DNA from: Ancistrus triradiatus
Taxonomy: Eukaryota; Chordata; Actinopteri; Siluriformes; Loricariidae
Assembly: GCA_025084515.1 (NCBI GenBank)
Contig: JAJAGP010002223.1
Span: 62,001 to 126,000, forward strand
Direction of reading: 5' to 3'
Length of the DNA stretch: 64,000 bases
Shown here: positions 21,766 through 32,400 of the stretch, one piece after another
How the letters are laid out: each line of letters starts with the position of its first letter
Numbering within the stretch: the first letter of the stretch is position 1
The notes under the pieces: generated by a model
The model's input: the letters and a program-made list of their open reading frames with translations, nothing else
Told to the model about the DNA's origin: nothing
The model's database searches: none
Translations under genes and position numbers: made by a program

Positions 21766-21962
21766 ATACTTATATCAATGCAATATTTTAGTTCTTGCTT
21801 TTCAATAAATTTGCAAAAATTTATAAAATTCTGTTTTCACTTTGTTAGTATGGTGTATTGAGTGCAGAATGATGGGAAAAAATAGTCTTTTTTATTTTAG
21901 CACAAGGCTGCAACATAACAAATGTGAAAGGATCTGAAGACATTCCGAATGCACTGTATATA

Positions 21963-23508
21963 CAGTGGGGCCAAAAAATATTTAGTCAACCACTGATTGT
22001 GCAAGTTCTCCTACTTCGAAAGATGAGAGAGGTCTGTAATTTTCATCATAGCTACACTTCAACTATAAGAGACAAAATGAGAAAAAAAATCCAGGAAATC
22101 ACATTGTAGGATTTTTAAAGAATTTAATTGTAAATTATGGTGGAAAATAAGTATTTGGTCAATAAATTTGGTCCAACTCAATACTTTGTAACATAACCTT
22201 TGTTGGCAATGACAGAAGTCAAACATTTCTTGTAAGTCTTCACCAGGTTTTCACACACTATAGTTGGTATTTTGGCCCATTCCTCCATACAGATCTCCTC
22301 TAGAGCAGTGATGTTTTGGGGCAACATGGACTTTCAACTCTCTCCCCAAATGTTCTATGCGGTTGAGGTCTGGACACTGGCTAGACCACTCCAGGACCTT
22401 GAAATGCTTTTTAATGGCCATCCTTCGTTGCCCTAGCAGTTGTGTTTGGGATCAATTGGTCATGCTGGAAGACCAGCCACGTTCCATATTCAATGCTCTC
22501 ACTGATGGAAGGAGGTTTTGTCTTAAAATCTCACGATACATGGCCCAGTTCATTCTTTCTTTAATGTGGATCAGTCGTCCTGTCCCCTCTGCAGAAAAAC
22601 AGCCCCAAAGTATGATGTTTCCACCCCCATGCTTCACAGTAAGTATGGTGTTCTTGGGATGCGACTCAGCATCCTTTTTCCTCCAGTTGTGTTTTTACCA
22701 AAAAGTTCTATTTTGGTTTCATCTGACCACATGATATTCTCCCAATCCTCTTCTGGATCATCCATATGCTCTCTGGCAAACTTCAGACGGGCCTGGACAT
22801 GTACTGGTTTAAGCAGGGGGACATGCCTGGCACTGCAGGATCTGAGTCTCTTTCGGCGTAGTGTGTTACTGATGGTAGCCTTGTTACTTGTCCCAGCTCT
22901 CTGCAGGTCATTCATCAGGTCCCTCCGTGTAGCTCTGAGATTTTTGCTCATTTTGATCATTTTGACCCCATGGATGAGATCTTGTGTGGAGCTTCAGATC
23001 AAGGGAGATTATCGATTGCTCCCACAGTTGATGTATTCACACCAAACTGCTTGCCTATTGCTTGCCTCTTTCCAGCCTGGTGCAGGTCTACAATTTTCTT
23101 CCTTCCTTCGACAGCTCTTTGGTCTTGAGTTTGGAGTCTGACTGTTTGAGGCTGTGGACAGGTGCCTTTTATACAGATAACTAGGTCAAACAGGTGCCAT
23201 TAATACAGGTAACGAGTGGCGGACAGAAGAGCTTCTTAAAGAAGAAATTACAGGTCTGTGAGAGCCAGAAATCTTGCTTTTTTTGAGTATTGAGTTGGAC
23301 CAAATTTATTGACCAAATACTTATTTACCAGCATGATTTACAATTAAATATTTTAAAAATCCTACAATGTGATTTCCTGGATTTTTTTTTTCTCATTTTG
23401 TCTCATATTTGAAGTGTACCTATGATGAAAATTATAGACCTCTCTCATCTTTTTGAGTAGGAGAGCTTGCACAATCAGTTACTGACTAAATACTTTTTGG
23501 CCCCACTG
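21963..23508 (-). mobile_element. Tc1-like DNA transposon 2
   Basis: The ends CAGTGGGGCCAAAAAATATT and the inverse of CAGTGGGGCCAAAAAGTATT are flanked by TA (21961-21962 and 23509-23510). The ends continue as long inverted repeats of about 200 bp (CTCCTACTTCGAAAGATGAG, GGAAATCACATTGTAGG). It lies six bases from the right end of element 1 in a TATATA stretch. Related copies are at 30272 and 63839. Confidence 0.93.
22250..23130 (-). pseudogene. Tc1-like transposase, broken
   Basis: The - strand carries NLRATRRDLMNDLQRAG and VQARLKFAREHMDDPEEDW, then MWSDETKIELFG with the first catalytic Asp, and next MKHGGGNIILWGCFSAEGTG in a shifted frame. The region of the second Asp (DNDPKHT in relatives) and the C-terminal part are shortened compared with the usual length of about 340 residues. 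The start region is also cut near 23020. It is non-functional. Confidence 0.88.
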
Positions 23509-23539
23509 TACATATAAACTCATACCATATGATAATTCT

Positions 23540-23745
23540 TCTCTATGCATATCCCAACTTGTTACCTAATTCATGGCCACTGCACAGGGTCAAACTCACA
23601 GTAGGGCACCCCTGGAACAGAGAAAGCTAAGGACATTGCTCAAGGGCCCAACTGTGGCAGATTGATCGAGGCTGGAGTTGACCCCTCACCCTTTTGATCT
23701 GAGGTCCAGAGCTCTAACCACTGAGCCACCACTGCCCCATGAGAT
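23540..23745 (-). repeat. tRNA-derived SINE-like repeat
   Basis: TTGCTCAAGGGCCCAACTGT, GATCTGAGGTCCAGAGCTC and CTAACCACTGAGCCACCACT form the reversed tRNA-like head of a very common fish SINE. The reverse complement starts TGGGGCAGTGGTGGCTCAGT. It cannot be a working tRNA. Confidence 0.6.
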
Positions 23746-23924
23746 GGGTGGTTTAGCTGCTGTGTTATCACGTAGATGTGTGGTTGCAAAAAAATGGAAT
23801 TGGTTCAAAATGTATGGAACACTATGTCCTATATTGTGATGTTAAATGAACAAGCTGGCAATTGTTGGATTAACTTTTTTCAATATCTGCCCTTCATGTA
23901 TGCCAATCAGTAAAAGTTTGCTAG

Positions 23925-24620
23925 TACTGTCATACCTTGCCACCTGACCACCTTGTAACTCGTCGAATTTGGTTCTCAAAGAATTTTGACGAGAAAAATT
24001 TGCCTTAGCTCTCGTTAGCACTCATTTGTTTGGCACTAGGCACACTTGCTTAAACTTGTATGAGTCGAGATGCACAACTCATTACAGCCCAGATGGTACA
24101 GAAAGTACAGTATTCTTAGTGCAAATAAAGCATCATGGGTCCTAAGAAGGTTAGTGATAACAGCCAACTAAAAACCACTGCGTAGTGTGATACACTCCCA
24201 CAGATGCTTTGCATCCGGGCAGCAGCCAGCTGAGCAGCAGCACCCTGAGTTTGCCAGTCGACTAAGCATTGTGTTTTTATTTTTCACTTTCAATACATTA
24301 TTACTAAGTTTAGGTATTAATAGGTTACATGATATACTCAACAGATTTTGCCCAACTGTAGTTTAATGCAGTGTTTTAAGCATGTTTGTAGCCTATATAT
24401 TAAACGTATGATGGATTTGTCAGAATGTATCCTCATTGTAACTCAGGGAGCACCTGTACAATACACCGCAACTAATGCATATAATGCCTTATACAGTGTA
24501 GATTTTCTGGGGGTCTGAAACAGATTAACTCATTAACTCAACATTATTCCTTGTGGGAAAAATTTGCTGTATTCTGCACTCAACGAGCCTTCTGAAACGA
24601 CTTAACGACTTACTATATAT
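23925..24620 (+). mobile_element. Tigger/pogo-like non-autonomous element
   Basis: Near 24130 the + strand reads MGPKKVSDNSQLKT, the style of start seen in Tigger/pogo transposases. The edges TAACTCGTCGAATTTGG (23957) and CAACGAGCCTTCTGAAACGA (24582) resemble the inverted ends of that group. Only the first residues of the protein survive. Confidence 0.4.
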
Positions 24621-25495
24621 GGCATTAGGTACTTTTACCTATATTTGTCTTTGAAAAATAGACAAACATTCCATGAAAACAATGACCTGTTTTACTTTGT
24701 CAGTTCATGTCCCTGGTCATATTCTGCACAGTTCATCACAGTTCATGTTTAATGACCACAATAAAATCTGTATCTAAAATCCCACTAAACTACAGCGGCT
24801 CTTCCAAACCACTAAACAGCTTCTGATTTTTCACTATGCACATGAGTACCAAGAGGATTTTAATAAATAATACCCAATCATAACTATCTCAGACCATACA
24901 CTGTGCTCTAAATAGTATGATTATGTAGCAGTTTTGCTGTTGTACTGATATTTTTGTTTAGTATAGTAGTATGCGGCTTGGGATGCAGCCAGGTTTTGGA
25001 GGGGGGTGTAATTATCTGCCATCATCCACTCTGTATCCTCAGTATTGCAGAATTTACCAAATGTAGAAACATAACAATTTAAGGAAACAACAACAGAAGC
25101 TATGTAAATGTAGTTTGACATCTAAAAATAAAATTATTTTGTCACAGAACAGATTTATCTTCTTGCAGGATTTATATTACAGTTATTATGATTCATACAA
25201 TAGCTGTGGTCTGTTTGAGCAGGAGCCTATGTTTTCGATTATTCATGCTCTACAGTGCTTCATGTGACTCAGAGGCTCTGAAGGCAAACTAGTCCGCCAA
25301 TGTTAGTTAGCTAATGAAAACGCAGGCTTACTTTTACAAGCCAATCAAATCCCAGTGGATCAAAGTCCTGTCTTACACTATTCCCGTCCAAATATATTTC
25401 CTTGAGCAAAGGGGGTTGAAATATTTCCTTCAAGCATGCTAATGTGAGAAAAGGAAATTCCATTACAGGCCAAACTAGCTAATATATAATTACAG
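24621..25495. other. AT-rich non-coding DNA
   Basis: No gene or recognised repeat is seen. The short frame at 24921-25121 (-) has no family features. Confidence 0.45.
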
Positions 25496-26323
25496 TGTCA
25501 GGACGATGTGTGCTAGTGAGCCACATCATCCTACATGGTGCCCCTCTGACCCTTTTCCCTTTTTTCCTATATACCCTCACTTCTGTCTCTTCTTTGTCTG
25601 GTCTCTTCACACACTCCTTGTTTTCTGGCTCCTGTTTCACCCCATGCTCTTTGTCTAATGCTGTTTGTCTGCACTTGTTCTTGTTTACATGTATTGTTCC
25701 ATGTCTTGTGTGTTCTATGTTAGCTTATCCATTTGTATATCTCCTAGTCTGTTAGCTTCCTGTTTAGGTGTGTTAGCATAGTGTGCCAATGTCTCGCGCA
25801 ATGTGCGTTAGTCTCTTGTCTTAGTAGTTGTTGTCTTGTCTTCCCATTGTCTGTTTATTAGCTTGTCCGTTAGATTTAGCATATTGTCTGTTTGTATTAG
25901 CCCTGTCCTCTTGTTAGCCTCTGTGTCATATCGGTTCTCAGAATTATCCGTGTTAATACTAATCTTCATTTTTTATTAGCTGAGCATCCTAGATTTCTGT
26001 TATCACCATGTCTACACCTTGTATGTTTGTAACAATCCTCTCCTAATCTGCAACCTGGACTCTGATGCCATGCTACTATGAGTCTGCACCCCTTCACCAC
26101 CAGCATTTCTGGCTATGGCTAAAGGTCAGATGGCCCTCGGGGGGGTCCTTGGGCCACTGTGCACTGCCAGGGAGATAGTGGAGATGGTGCTCATAATGTC
26201 TGAAGGGTCAGCAGTTAAGGAGCCCATATAGGTATTCTGGACCTCCTGCGAATGTTCTCCTCAGCGTTCTCCCAGAACCTTGTGTTGTTTGGATCCTGGA
26301 AAGAAGCATTCAAGGCCCTAGAG

Positions 26324-27132
26324 CAGTGGTTCTCAAACTTTTTCTATCTTTCCCCACCTCAGAAGAAGGGGAATTTTCACGCCCCACCTGTCCCATATCA
26401 CCCCAACAAAATAGTAATAAAATACACATGCAAGTTTTAAATTTTCTAATTTATTGAAGTAACAGAAATTTATGTTTCTAAATCAGTAGCTTAGCATTAT
26501 AACACACAGATTTGCAAAAGAGCAAATCCTCGCTCATTGTCAGTGACTCCGAATTTACAAAGCGGACATAAGAAATGAACAAACGAACAAACCGTTTTAA
26601 CTGCTGTCTGTGGCTTCATCCACTTGTATTGCAAAACGATTTTCTTTCAGTTTTTCAATGAGTTGTGCTTCAATATCATTCGAAATGTCGCAAATACGCC
26701 TCGCAATTGTGTCGTTTGACAGGGGGATTGTTTTTAACTTCGCAGAACTTGTCTCATCAAGCACAATTGACACCATGTCAACAGCAGTGGGGAGAATAAG
26801 TTGCTCAGCTATTGTGTTTGGTTTTTTGCACTGGGCAACTCTATATGCGACTCTGTATAATGCAATTTGTGCTTTACTATTCACAGACGCAGCTTTCACC
26901 ATTTGCTTTTCCTGCTGACGGTATTCTGCAAGTTCTCTCGCAGAAACCCTTTAGTGCCCTGTTGTACTGTTTATATTGTTCTGCCGACATTGTAAACATC
27001 CGGGGCTTATGCCCGCCCCCTTTTATTGGCAAAACAGACAGGCATTAAAAAGACAGACTTAAAAATGTTAATTTCTTCCGATTCCTTGTACCCCACCTGC
27101 AATACCTACACCCCACACTTTGAAAAACGCTG
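26324..27132 (-). mobile_element. hAT transposon, internally deleted
   Basis: It is flanked by a perfect 8-bp duplication CCCTAGAG (26316-26323 and 27133-27140), the hallmark length for hAT elements. The ends are CAGTGGTTCTCAAACTTTTT and the inverse of CAGCGTTTTTCAAA. At about 809 bp it is far shorter than an autonomous hAT and keeps only the N-terminal third of the transposase. Confidence 0.95.
26597..26902 (-). pseudogene. ZBED5/SCAND3-like hAT transposase fragment
   Basis: About 100 residues on the - strand include YRVAQCKKPNTIAEQLILP, VDMVSIVLDETSSAKLK, IPLSNDTIARRICDISND and FAIQVDEATDSS. This is the part just before and including the first catalytic Asp (the D of VDEATD) in the hAT group behind the vertebrate ZBED5-like genes. 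The upstream BED zinc finger and the remaining catalytic and dimerisation parts are deleted. It is a relic, not a domesticated gene. Confidence 0.88.
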
Positions 27133-27954
27133 CCCTAGAGTTTCCTGGTTTGACACTTGAGGCCCTCGATGTTCCTGACATCACCAAGGAAGCCCCTGAG
27201 CTCCCTGACATCATTAAGGAGGTCTACAATGCTCCTGACATCACTAAGGTGGTCCTTGAATCGTCACCTGTGTGTCCAGGCTCCTCATCACTAGTGGGTC
27301 CTTCTCAGCCTCACGCCACTCCAGTGGCCCTGCTCAGCCTCACGCCACTCCAGTGGCCCCTGATCTCGCCTGACACTGCACCAGCGGCCCCTGTTCTGTT
27401 TGATGATGTGTGCACAACTCATGTTTTGACTCCTGTGGTTCCTGTGTTGACTACTGTTTGGACCACTGTGGTTGCTGTCTTGAGTACTGTGTCAATGCCT
27501 ATGATTCCTGACTCAACTCCAATGGTTCCCACCTGTGGCTCCTGAGGCCGCTGCAATTGATCAGCCTGCTGTGCCACTCCTATATAAACCTCATATTACT
27601 ATTATTATTCTGGTCACCTCTTTGTCTGATCTCAGCCCTACCTGATGTCCATACTCTTTGTCACAGTTTGATTAAATTGTGTTATCCCATGTCTAGTGTG
27701 GTCTGTTTTAGTCTAGCCTCTTGTTTAGCTCCTAGTCTATTATCTCCCTGTTTATTTATGTTTGCAAACAATTAACATGAGCGGGCTTACCACAAAACAG
27801 TAACATGAGAGGGTTTATCGCAAAACAGTAACATGAGCGGGCTTACCGTGAAACCATAACATAAGTCATATACAGATACAATTCCCCAATGTAATTCCCC
27901 GCAATGTAGGAGAGCTAGGGTGTAACAGGTGGAGGACTGGGGGGTCCCATGACA

Positions 27955-27968
27955 TACTCCCCCCACAG
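27955..27968 (-). promoter_or_regulatory. Polypurine tract of element R2
   Basis: On the - strand CTGTGGGGGGAGTA is followed at once by the LTR start TGTCATGGGACC. This is the usual primer site for plus-strand DNA synthesis and fixes orientation. Confidence 0.7.
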
Positions 27969-27999
27969 ACCGTGTCTGGGGATTTCCTCTATGTGGGGG

Positions 28000-29162
28000 T
28001 ATCCACATAGGCGCTGACGTGGACCGGACGATACCAGGAAGAGTCGCATTGGAACAAGGGGCCTCCTGGCTGCTCATATGGGAACATACGGCTTCTGGCA
28101 AGGCCTCATGGAAACAAAGGGCTTCCTGGCTGGCCACATGGGAACAAAGGGCCTCCTGGCTGGCCTCATGGGAACATACGGCCTTCTGGCTAGCCTCATG
28201 GGAACATACAGCCTCTTGGCAGACCTCACTGGAACACACGGCCTCCTGGCAGGCCGCACTGGAACATACGGACTCTTGGCAGGCCTCACTGGAACATACG
28301 GCCTCCTGGCTCTCCTCACTGGAACATACAGCCTCTTGGCAGGCAGGCCTCACTGGAACACACGGCCTCTTGGCATGCCTCACTGGAACTTACGGCCTCT
28401 GTGCAGGCCTCACTGGAACACATGGCCTCTTGGCAGTCCTCACTGGAACACATGGCCTTTGGCAGGCTTCACTGGAACACACGGCCTCTGGCAAGGCCTC
28501 TTGGGAGCAGGCAACCTCTGGCAAAGCCTCTTGGGAGCAGGCAGCCTCTGGCAAGGCCTCTTGGGAGCAGGCAGCCTCTGGCAAGGCCTCTTGGGAGCAG
28601 GCAGCCTCTGGCAAGGCCTTTTGGGAGCAGGCAGCCTCTGGCAAGGCCTCTTGGGAGCAGGCAGCTTCTGGTAAGGCCTCTTGGGAGCAGGTGGCCTCAG
28701 GCAAGGCCTCCAGCATGGACGCCCTCGGCGCAGGCACTGGAACATGGACCCAGATGTGAGACTAACCTGCTCAAAAGTTGAGCTAACATACTCAAATACT
28801 GAGCTAACATGCTCAGATACTGGTTTACTGGGTGCTAACGGCTCAGGTACTGAGCTACAAGACACTAACTGCTCTTCTACAGAGCTAGCATGCTGAAATA
28901 CGGAGCGAACATGCACAAATTCAAGGCTACTAGACTCCATCGGCTCAGGTACTGAGCTTGCGGGCTCAAACACAGGGCTAACCTGCTCAGCTAATGAGCT
29001 ATGAGATGCTAACGGCTCAGGTACTGAGCTAGAGTGCTCAAAAATGAAGCTAGGGTTCTCAACATTGATGCTAACATGCTTATCTACTGAGCTATTTGAC
29101 ACAAACTGCTCCTGTACTGAGCTACAGGACGCTAATGGCCCATCTACGGAGCTATGAGGCAT
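28000..29162 (-). CDS. Decapeptide-repeat protein frame of element R2
   Basis: The - strand stays open over most of this stretch in overlapping frames: 28440-29162 (240 residues), 28390-28737 (115) and 27787-28383 (198). N-terminal to C-terminal, it passes through SSVPEPLA-type units, then about seven units of LPEAACSQEA, then about fourteen of CQEAVCSSEA and variants. The frame changes between blocks, so a single product is doubtful. Cys recurs twice per ten residues in the last block. There is no signal peptide, membrane segment or enzyme domain. In a related element (56466-56795) the SSVPE-type repeats directly follow gag, so this is probably an overgrown gag C-terminus. Whether it is ever expressed is unknown. 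Confidence 0.4.
28050..28480 (-). repeat. 30-bp array encoding CQEAVCSSEA
   Basis: About fourteen copies of GGCCTCACTGGAACACACGG / CCTCCTGGCA, with drift to GGCCTCATGGGAACATACGG at the left. Most copies are exactly 30 bp, and frames stay open on both strands. Confidence 0.95.
28481..28710 (-). repeat. 30-bp array encoding LPEAACSQEA
   Basis: Seven or eight nearly identical copies of GGCCTCTTGGGAGCAGGCAG / CCTCTGGCAA, exactly 30 bp. Near identity points to recent expansion. Confidence 0.97.
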
Positions 29163-29300
29163 GGCGTTCTCAGATACCGAGCTAGCATGCCCAAATACTG
29201 AGCTACTGAGCGCTAACCACTCAGGTACTGAGCTACGGGGCGCTAACTGTTTATCTACGGACCTAACAGGCGCGGCGTGCTCAGATACGGCACAAGTAAG
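28750..29300 (-). repeat. About 30-bp GAGCTA array (SSVPE-type)
   Basis: About 18 diverged copies of a unit like GCTCAGGTACTGAGCTACAA / GACACTAACT. The - strand reading gives SSVPEPLA-type units. Older and more diverged than the two neighbouring arrays, it is clearly related to the arrays at 56085-56545 and 57430-57765. Confidence 0.9.
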
Positions 29301-29436
29301 CTGAACACTGCCGGAAAAATTCTCTGCATAGACGGGGATTACCGTAAAATTTTTCCAGCAACTCAGCTCACACGGGGAAGCGAACCGAACCGGGGTAGCG
29401 CGACAACCTGCTGTCTCCTTAGTTTGGAGGGAATTC

Positions 29437-29846
29437 TGTAATGGTGGGGCCTAACTGGAGGAGAGACGGAGACGAGCGCAGGTTCAACATAAATAACCAT
29501 GACTTTATTTATAACAAAGAAAGCCACGGAGCAAACATAAATCAAATGAGGTATACCACAAGGCAATAAACAGAAGCAGGTTTATCATAAGACAATAAAC
29601 ATGAGTGGGCTTACCGCAAAACAGTAACATGAGCAGGCTTACCGTGAAACAGTAACATGAGCAGGCTTACCGCGAAACAGTAACATGAGTCCCATACAGA
29701 TACAATTCCCCGATGTAATTCCCCGCAATGTTCGATAGCTAGCTTCTCCTTCAGGTGCTCCGCAGTCTGGCGTAGCACCGCAACTGATGTGGTCCGGATC
29801 GCCCCTAGCCTCAAGGAGGGGCAAGAACTGGGGGGGACCCGTGACA
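29437..29846 (-). repeat. 5' LTR of element R2, with 28-bp repeats
   Basis: 410 bp with TGTAATGG and CCCGTGACA edges. It contains three to four copies of a 28-bp unit (AACATGAGCAGGCTTACC / GCGAAACAGT, 29590-29690), also present in the left LTR at 27776-27870. The unit resembles half of the 58-bp repeat of R1 (GCGGGCTT... CGCCAAAAACCA). Confidence 0.75.
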
Positions 29847-30063
29847 CCATGGATGTCATGGAAGCCTTTTAAATGAACTGCACAGAGCAAATATAAAATA
29901 TACTCCAGTAATTTTTGGGTTTCATTTGAGTAAAAATGACATGTTGGACAACAGTGATGTGTATGCATAACACATGAAGAGCAGTATTGACAGATATAGT
30001 GTTGTGAAGAAAGATGTGTAAGTGTGGCATAAAAAAACACCCATCAAATGAAGCTTACAAATA
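29847..30063. other. Short non-coding spacer
   Basis: Nothing recognised between the R2 LTR and the next transposon. Confidence 0.4.
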
Positions 30064-30271
30064 TAGTCATTGACAAAAAGCACCCAGATAGAATTTTCAG
30101 ATAGCTGCAGCTATGTATCAGGCAGATATGTAAATGATTATGTGTGTGGTCTGTTTAGACACTGGGTCTTGTCACAAGAGGATGTAAAAGTGCTTTCCCT
30201 AAAAAGTGCCCTATAATAAGGCTCTCAGAGGCTACTTTTGGACAGTGAGAGATTGTTGACAGCTAGACATA

Positions 30272-31718
30272 CAGTGGGACAAAAAAGTATTTAGTCAGCC
30301 ACTGATTGTGCAAGTTCTCCTACTTAGAAAAATGAGAGAGGTTTGTAATTTTCATCATAGGTACACTTCAACTATGAGAGACAAAATAAGAAAAAAAATC
30401 CAGGAAATCACATTGTAGGACTTTTAAAGATTTAATTGTAAATTATGGTGGAAAATAAGTATTTAGTCAATAAAGTTTTGGTACTTTGCAACATAACCTT
30501 TGTTGGCAATGACAGAGGTCAAAAACCGTTTCCTGTAAGTCTTCACCAGGTTGCACACAAACTGTAGCTGGTATTTTGGCCCATTCCTGCATGCAGATCT
30601 CCTCTAGAGCAGTGATGTTTTGGGGGCAAAACACGGACTTTCAACTCGTCCTCCACACTTTTTCTATGGGGTTGAGGTCTGGAGGCTGGCTAGGCCATGA
30701 CCTTTACAGAGCCACTCCTTCATTGCCCGAGCGGTTTGTTGTGTTGTTTGGGATCATTGTCATGCTGGGAAGACCAGCCTTGTTCCATCTTCAATGCTCT
30801 CACTGATGGAAGGAGGTTTTGGGGCTTAAAATCTCACGATACATGGCCCCATTCATTCTTCCTTTTAACATGGATCAGTCGTCCTGTCCCCTTTGTAGAA
30901 AAACAGCCCCAAAGCATGATGTTTCCACCCCCATGCTTCACAGTAGGTATGGTGTTCTTGGGATGCGACTCAGCATCCTTTTTCCTCCAGTTGAGTTTTT
31001 ACCAAAAATTTCTATTTCGGTTTCATCTGACCAAATGATATTCTCCCAATCCTCTTCTGGATCATCCACATGCTCTCTGGCAAACTTCAGATGGGCCTGG
31101 ACATGTACTGGCTTAAGCAGGGGGACACGCCTGGAACTGCAAGATCTGAGTCACTCTCGGCGTAGCGTGTTACTGATGGTAGCTTTGTTACGTTGGTCCC
31201 AGCTCTCTGCAGGTCATTCATCAGGCCCCTCCGTGTAGTTCTGGGATTTTGGCTCACCGTTCTCATGATCATTTTGACCCCACGGGATGAGATCTTGCGT
31301 GGAGCCCCAGATCGAGGGAGATTATCAATGGTCTTGTATGTCTTACAGTTGCTCCCACAGTTGATGTATTCACACCAACATCCTTGCCTATTGTAGATTC
31401 ACTCTTCCCAGCCTGGTGCAGGCCTACAATTTTCTTCCTGGTGTCCTTCGACAGCTCTTTGGTCTTGACCATGGTTGAGTTTGGAGTCTGACTGTTTGAG
31501 GCTGTGGACAGGTGTCTTTTATACAGATAACAAGGTCAAACAAGTGCCATTAATACAGGTAACAAGTGGAGGACAGAAGAACTTCTTAAAGAAGAAATTA
31601 CAAATCTGTGAGAGCCAGAAGTCTTGCTTGTTTGTGGGTGACCAAATACTTTCCACAATTACTTTCTACAATTAAATTCTTTAAAAATCCTACAATGTGA
31701 TTTCCTGGATTTTTTTCA
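30272..31718 (-). mobile_element. Tc1-like transposon 3, nested
   Basis: The left end CAGTGGGACAAAAAAGTATT follows TA at 30270-30271. It matches the Tc1-like element at 21963-23508 along its length. The right inverted repeat is truncated: it stops at GGATTTTTTTCACATC near 31718, losing about 100 bp. Confidence 0.9.
30500..31472 (-). pseudogene. Tc1-like transposase, broken
   Basis: From the - strand start at 31472: MVKTKELSKDTRKKIVGLHQ, AGKSESTIGKDVGVNTSTVG (N-terminal helix-turn-helix), then TTRRGLMNDLQRAG, and in shifted frames the regions matching SDETEIEIFG and the WGCFSTKGTG area. Towards the C-terminus the match to relatives continues to about 30500. The start codon and first 60 residues are well kept. 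Several frameshifts (for example near 31240 and 31000) kill the frame. Confidence 0.88.
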
Positions 31719-31724
31719 CATCAT

Positions 31725-32400
31725 TTGATTATTGGAGAAGCAGGATGGTCGTTTCAACAAATTCCTCACCATCTAGGCCGTTCTGACCTAGCTGTTAGGA
31801 GGTGTTGGGAGCAATGGTTCCATGAGGGCACACACACATGGTGAACAGGCTCAGACAGACCACCAGTAAAGAGACTTGTCTAATTCGCCAACAAGCACAA
31901 GCAGCTCCCAGTTTCGTTGTCCATCATCCACACACACGTGGCACCTTCACTTCCCCTGGCTCTGCCCAGACCACTTTCAGGTAGGTGCTTAGCAGAAGGA
32001 AATTTGTTGTCACCACACCATTACGTGTAGTGCCATTTACAGCCATTAAACTGTCGCCTTCATTTGCATTAGTGTCATCAAGGAGAAACCTGGACTGCTA
32101 TGGACTGGAACCCTATCGTCTTTAGTTATGAATTCAGGTTCTGTTTGGGATCCAACGATTGTCAGTTTCAAGTATGGAGGCCTCATGGTGAGCTTCAATC
32201 CTTGCTGTGAAGCAACACACTGCCCCAACTGCTGTGTGTGATGGATGAGGATCTACAAGCACAGCTGCAACATCTGTGGGCAAATGTGCCACAGGCTACC
32301 ATATGGAATCTGTATGCCTCCATGCCCAAACATATCTCATCTTGTATCCAGGCTAGAGGTGGCCCAACAGGGTAACTAGAGCCTCCTTTCAATTATACAG
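31725..32400 (+). pseudogene. Tc1-like transposase of element 4, broken
   Basis: The + strand, across frames, gives the helix-turn-helix region with VLT/DLAVRRC-like residues near 31790, a segment near 32100-32140 (GLLWTGTLSSLVMNSGSVW in the uncorrected frame) that sits where the catalytic SDES/RF region belongs, and near 32230-32370 the C-terminal region with Q-rich and MP-K-I-S-C-I-QARGG features typical of this family. Stops are frequent. The N-terminal end is lost at the insertion. Confidence 0.65.

Larger units (their letters stand above)
20116..21956 (+). mobile_element. Tc1-like DNA transposon 1
   Basis: Terminal inverted repeats: CAGTGCATTTGGAAAGTCTT at the left and the inverse of CAGTGCATTCGGAATGTCTT at the right, each next to TA, the Tc1 target. 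Decayed transposase lies between. Foreign sequence has come in at about 20607-20690 and 21040-21480, the latter including a long (TA)n tract. Confidence 0.9.
26040..27545 (+). pseudogene. gag-like frame with PDI(T/I)K repeats, split by a hAT
   Basis: To the left of the hAT the + frame ends GSWKEAFKALE. To the right it continues FPGLTLEALDVPDITKEAPE with repeats of about 11 residues (VPDITKEAPEL, LPDIIKEVYNA, APDITKVVLES), then a Pro/Val/Thr-rich tail to a stop at 27545. The two halves are in the same frame across the 8-bp duplication, so the hAT interrupted a frame that was open at that point. No known domain; the link to gag rests on being directly inside an LTR element. Confidence 0.45.
25496..27765 (+). 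mobile_element. LTR retrotransposon C, internally deleted
   Basis: The left LTR 25496-26034 starts TGTCAGGACG and ends TTTGTAACA. A pyrimidine-rich stretch at about 27580-27765 (TCCTAGTCTATTATCTCCCT) resembles the LTR interior (TCCTAGTCTGTTAGCTTCCT at 25742) and may be a truncated right LTR. Between them lie gag-like and repeat-bearing sequence and a hAT insertion. A reversed relative of this LTR occurs at 63401-63836. No polymerase gene is present. Confidence 0.55.
27766..29846 (-). mobile_element. LTR element R2 built of tandem repeats
   Basis: The sense strand is -. The 5' LTR is 29437-29846 (plus strand TGTAATGG ... CCCGTGACA), the 3' LTR is 27766-27954 (truncated), and a polypurine tract GTGGGGGGAGTA lies just before the 3' LTR. 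The interior holds three tandem-repeat blocks and no enzyme. LTR edges and the GGGATTACC segment match element R1, so the two are one family with wholly different internal repeats. The truncated 3' LTR prevents checking for a target duplication. Confidence 0.75.

Noticed and set aside
25495..25755. 86-residue hydrophobic frame resembling a membrane protein
   Set aside because: It is T-rich LTR sequence. The same sequence type in reverse at 63401-63836 gives a similar hydrophobic frame on the other strand.
27120..27545. 141-residue frame as a complete host gene
   Set aside because: It is the right half of a frame split by a hAT within an LTR element. The apparent Met start lies inside the hAT.
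28050..28710. Regular 30-bp repeats considered as a CRISPR array
   Set aside because: The units are contiguous with no unique spacers, encode in-frame peptides and sit between LTRs in an animal genome.
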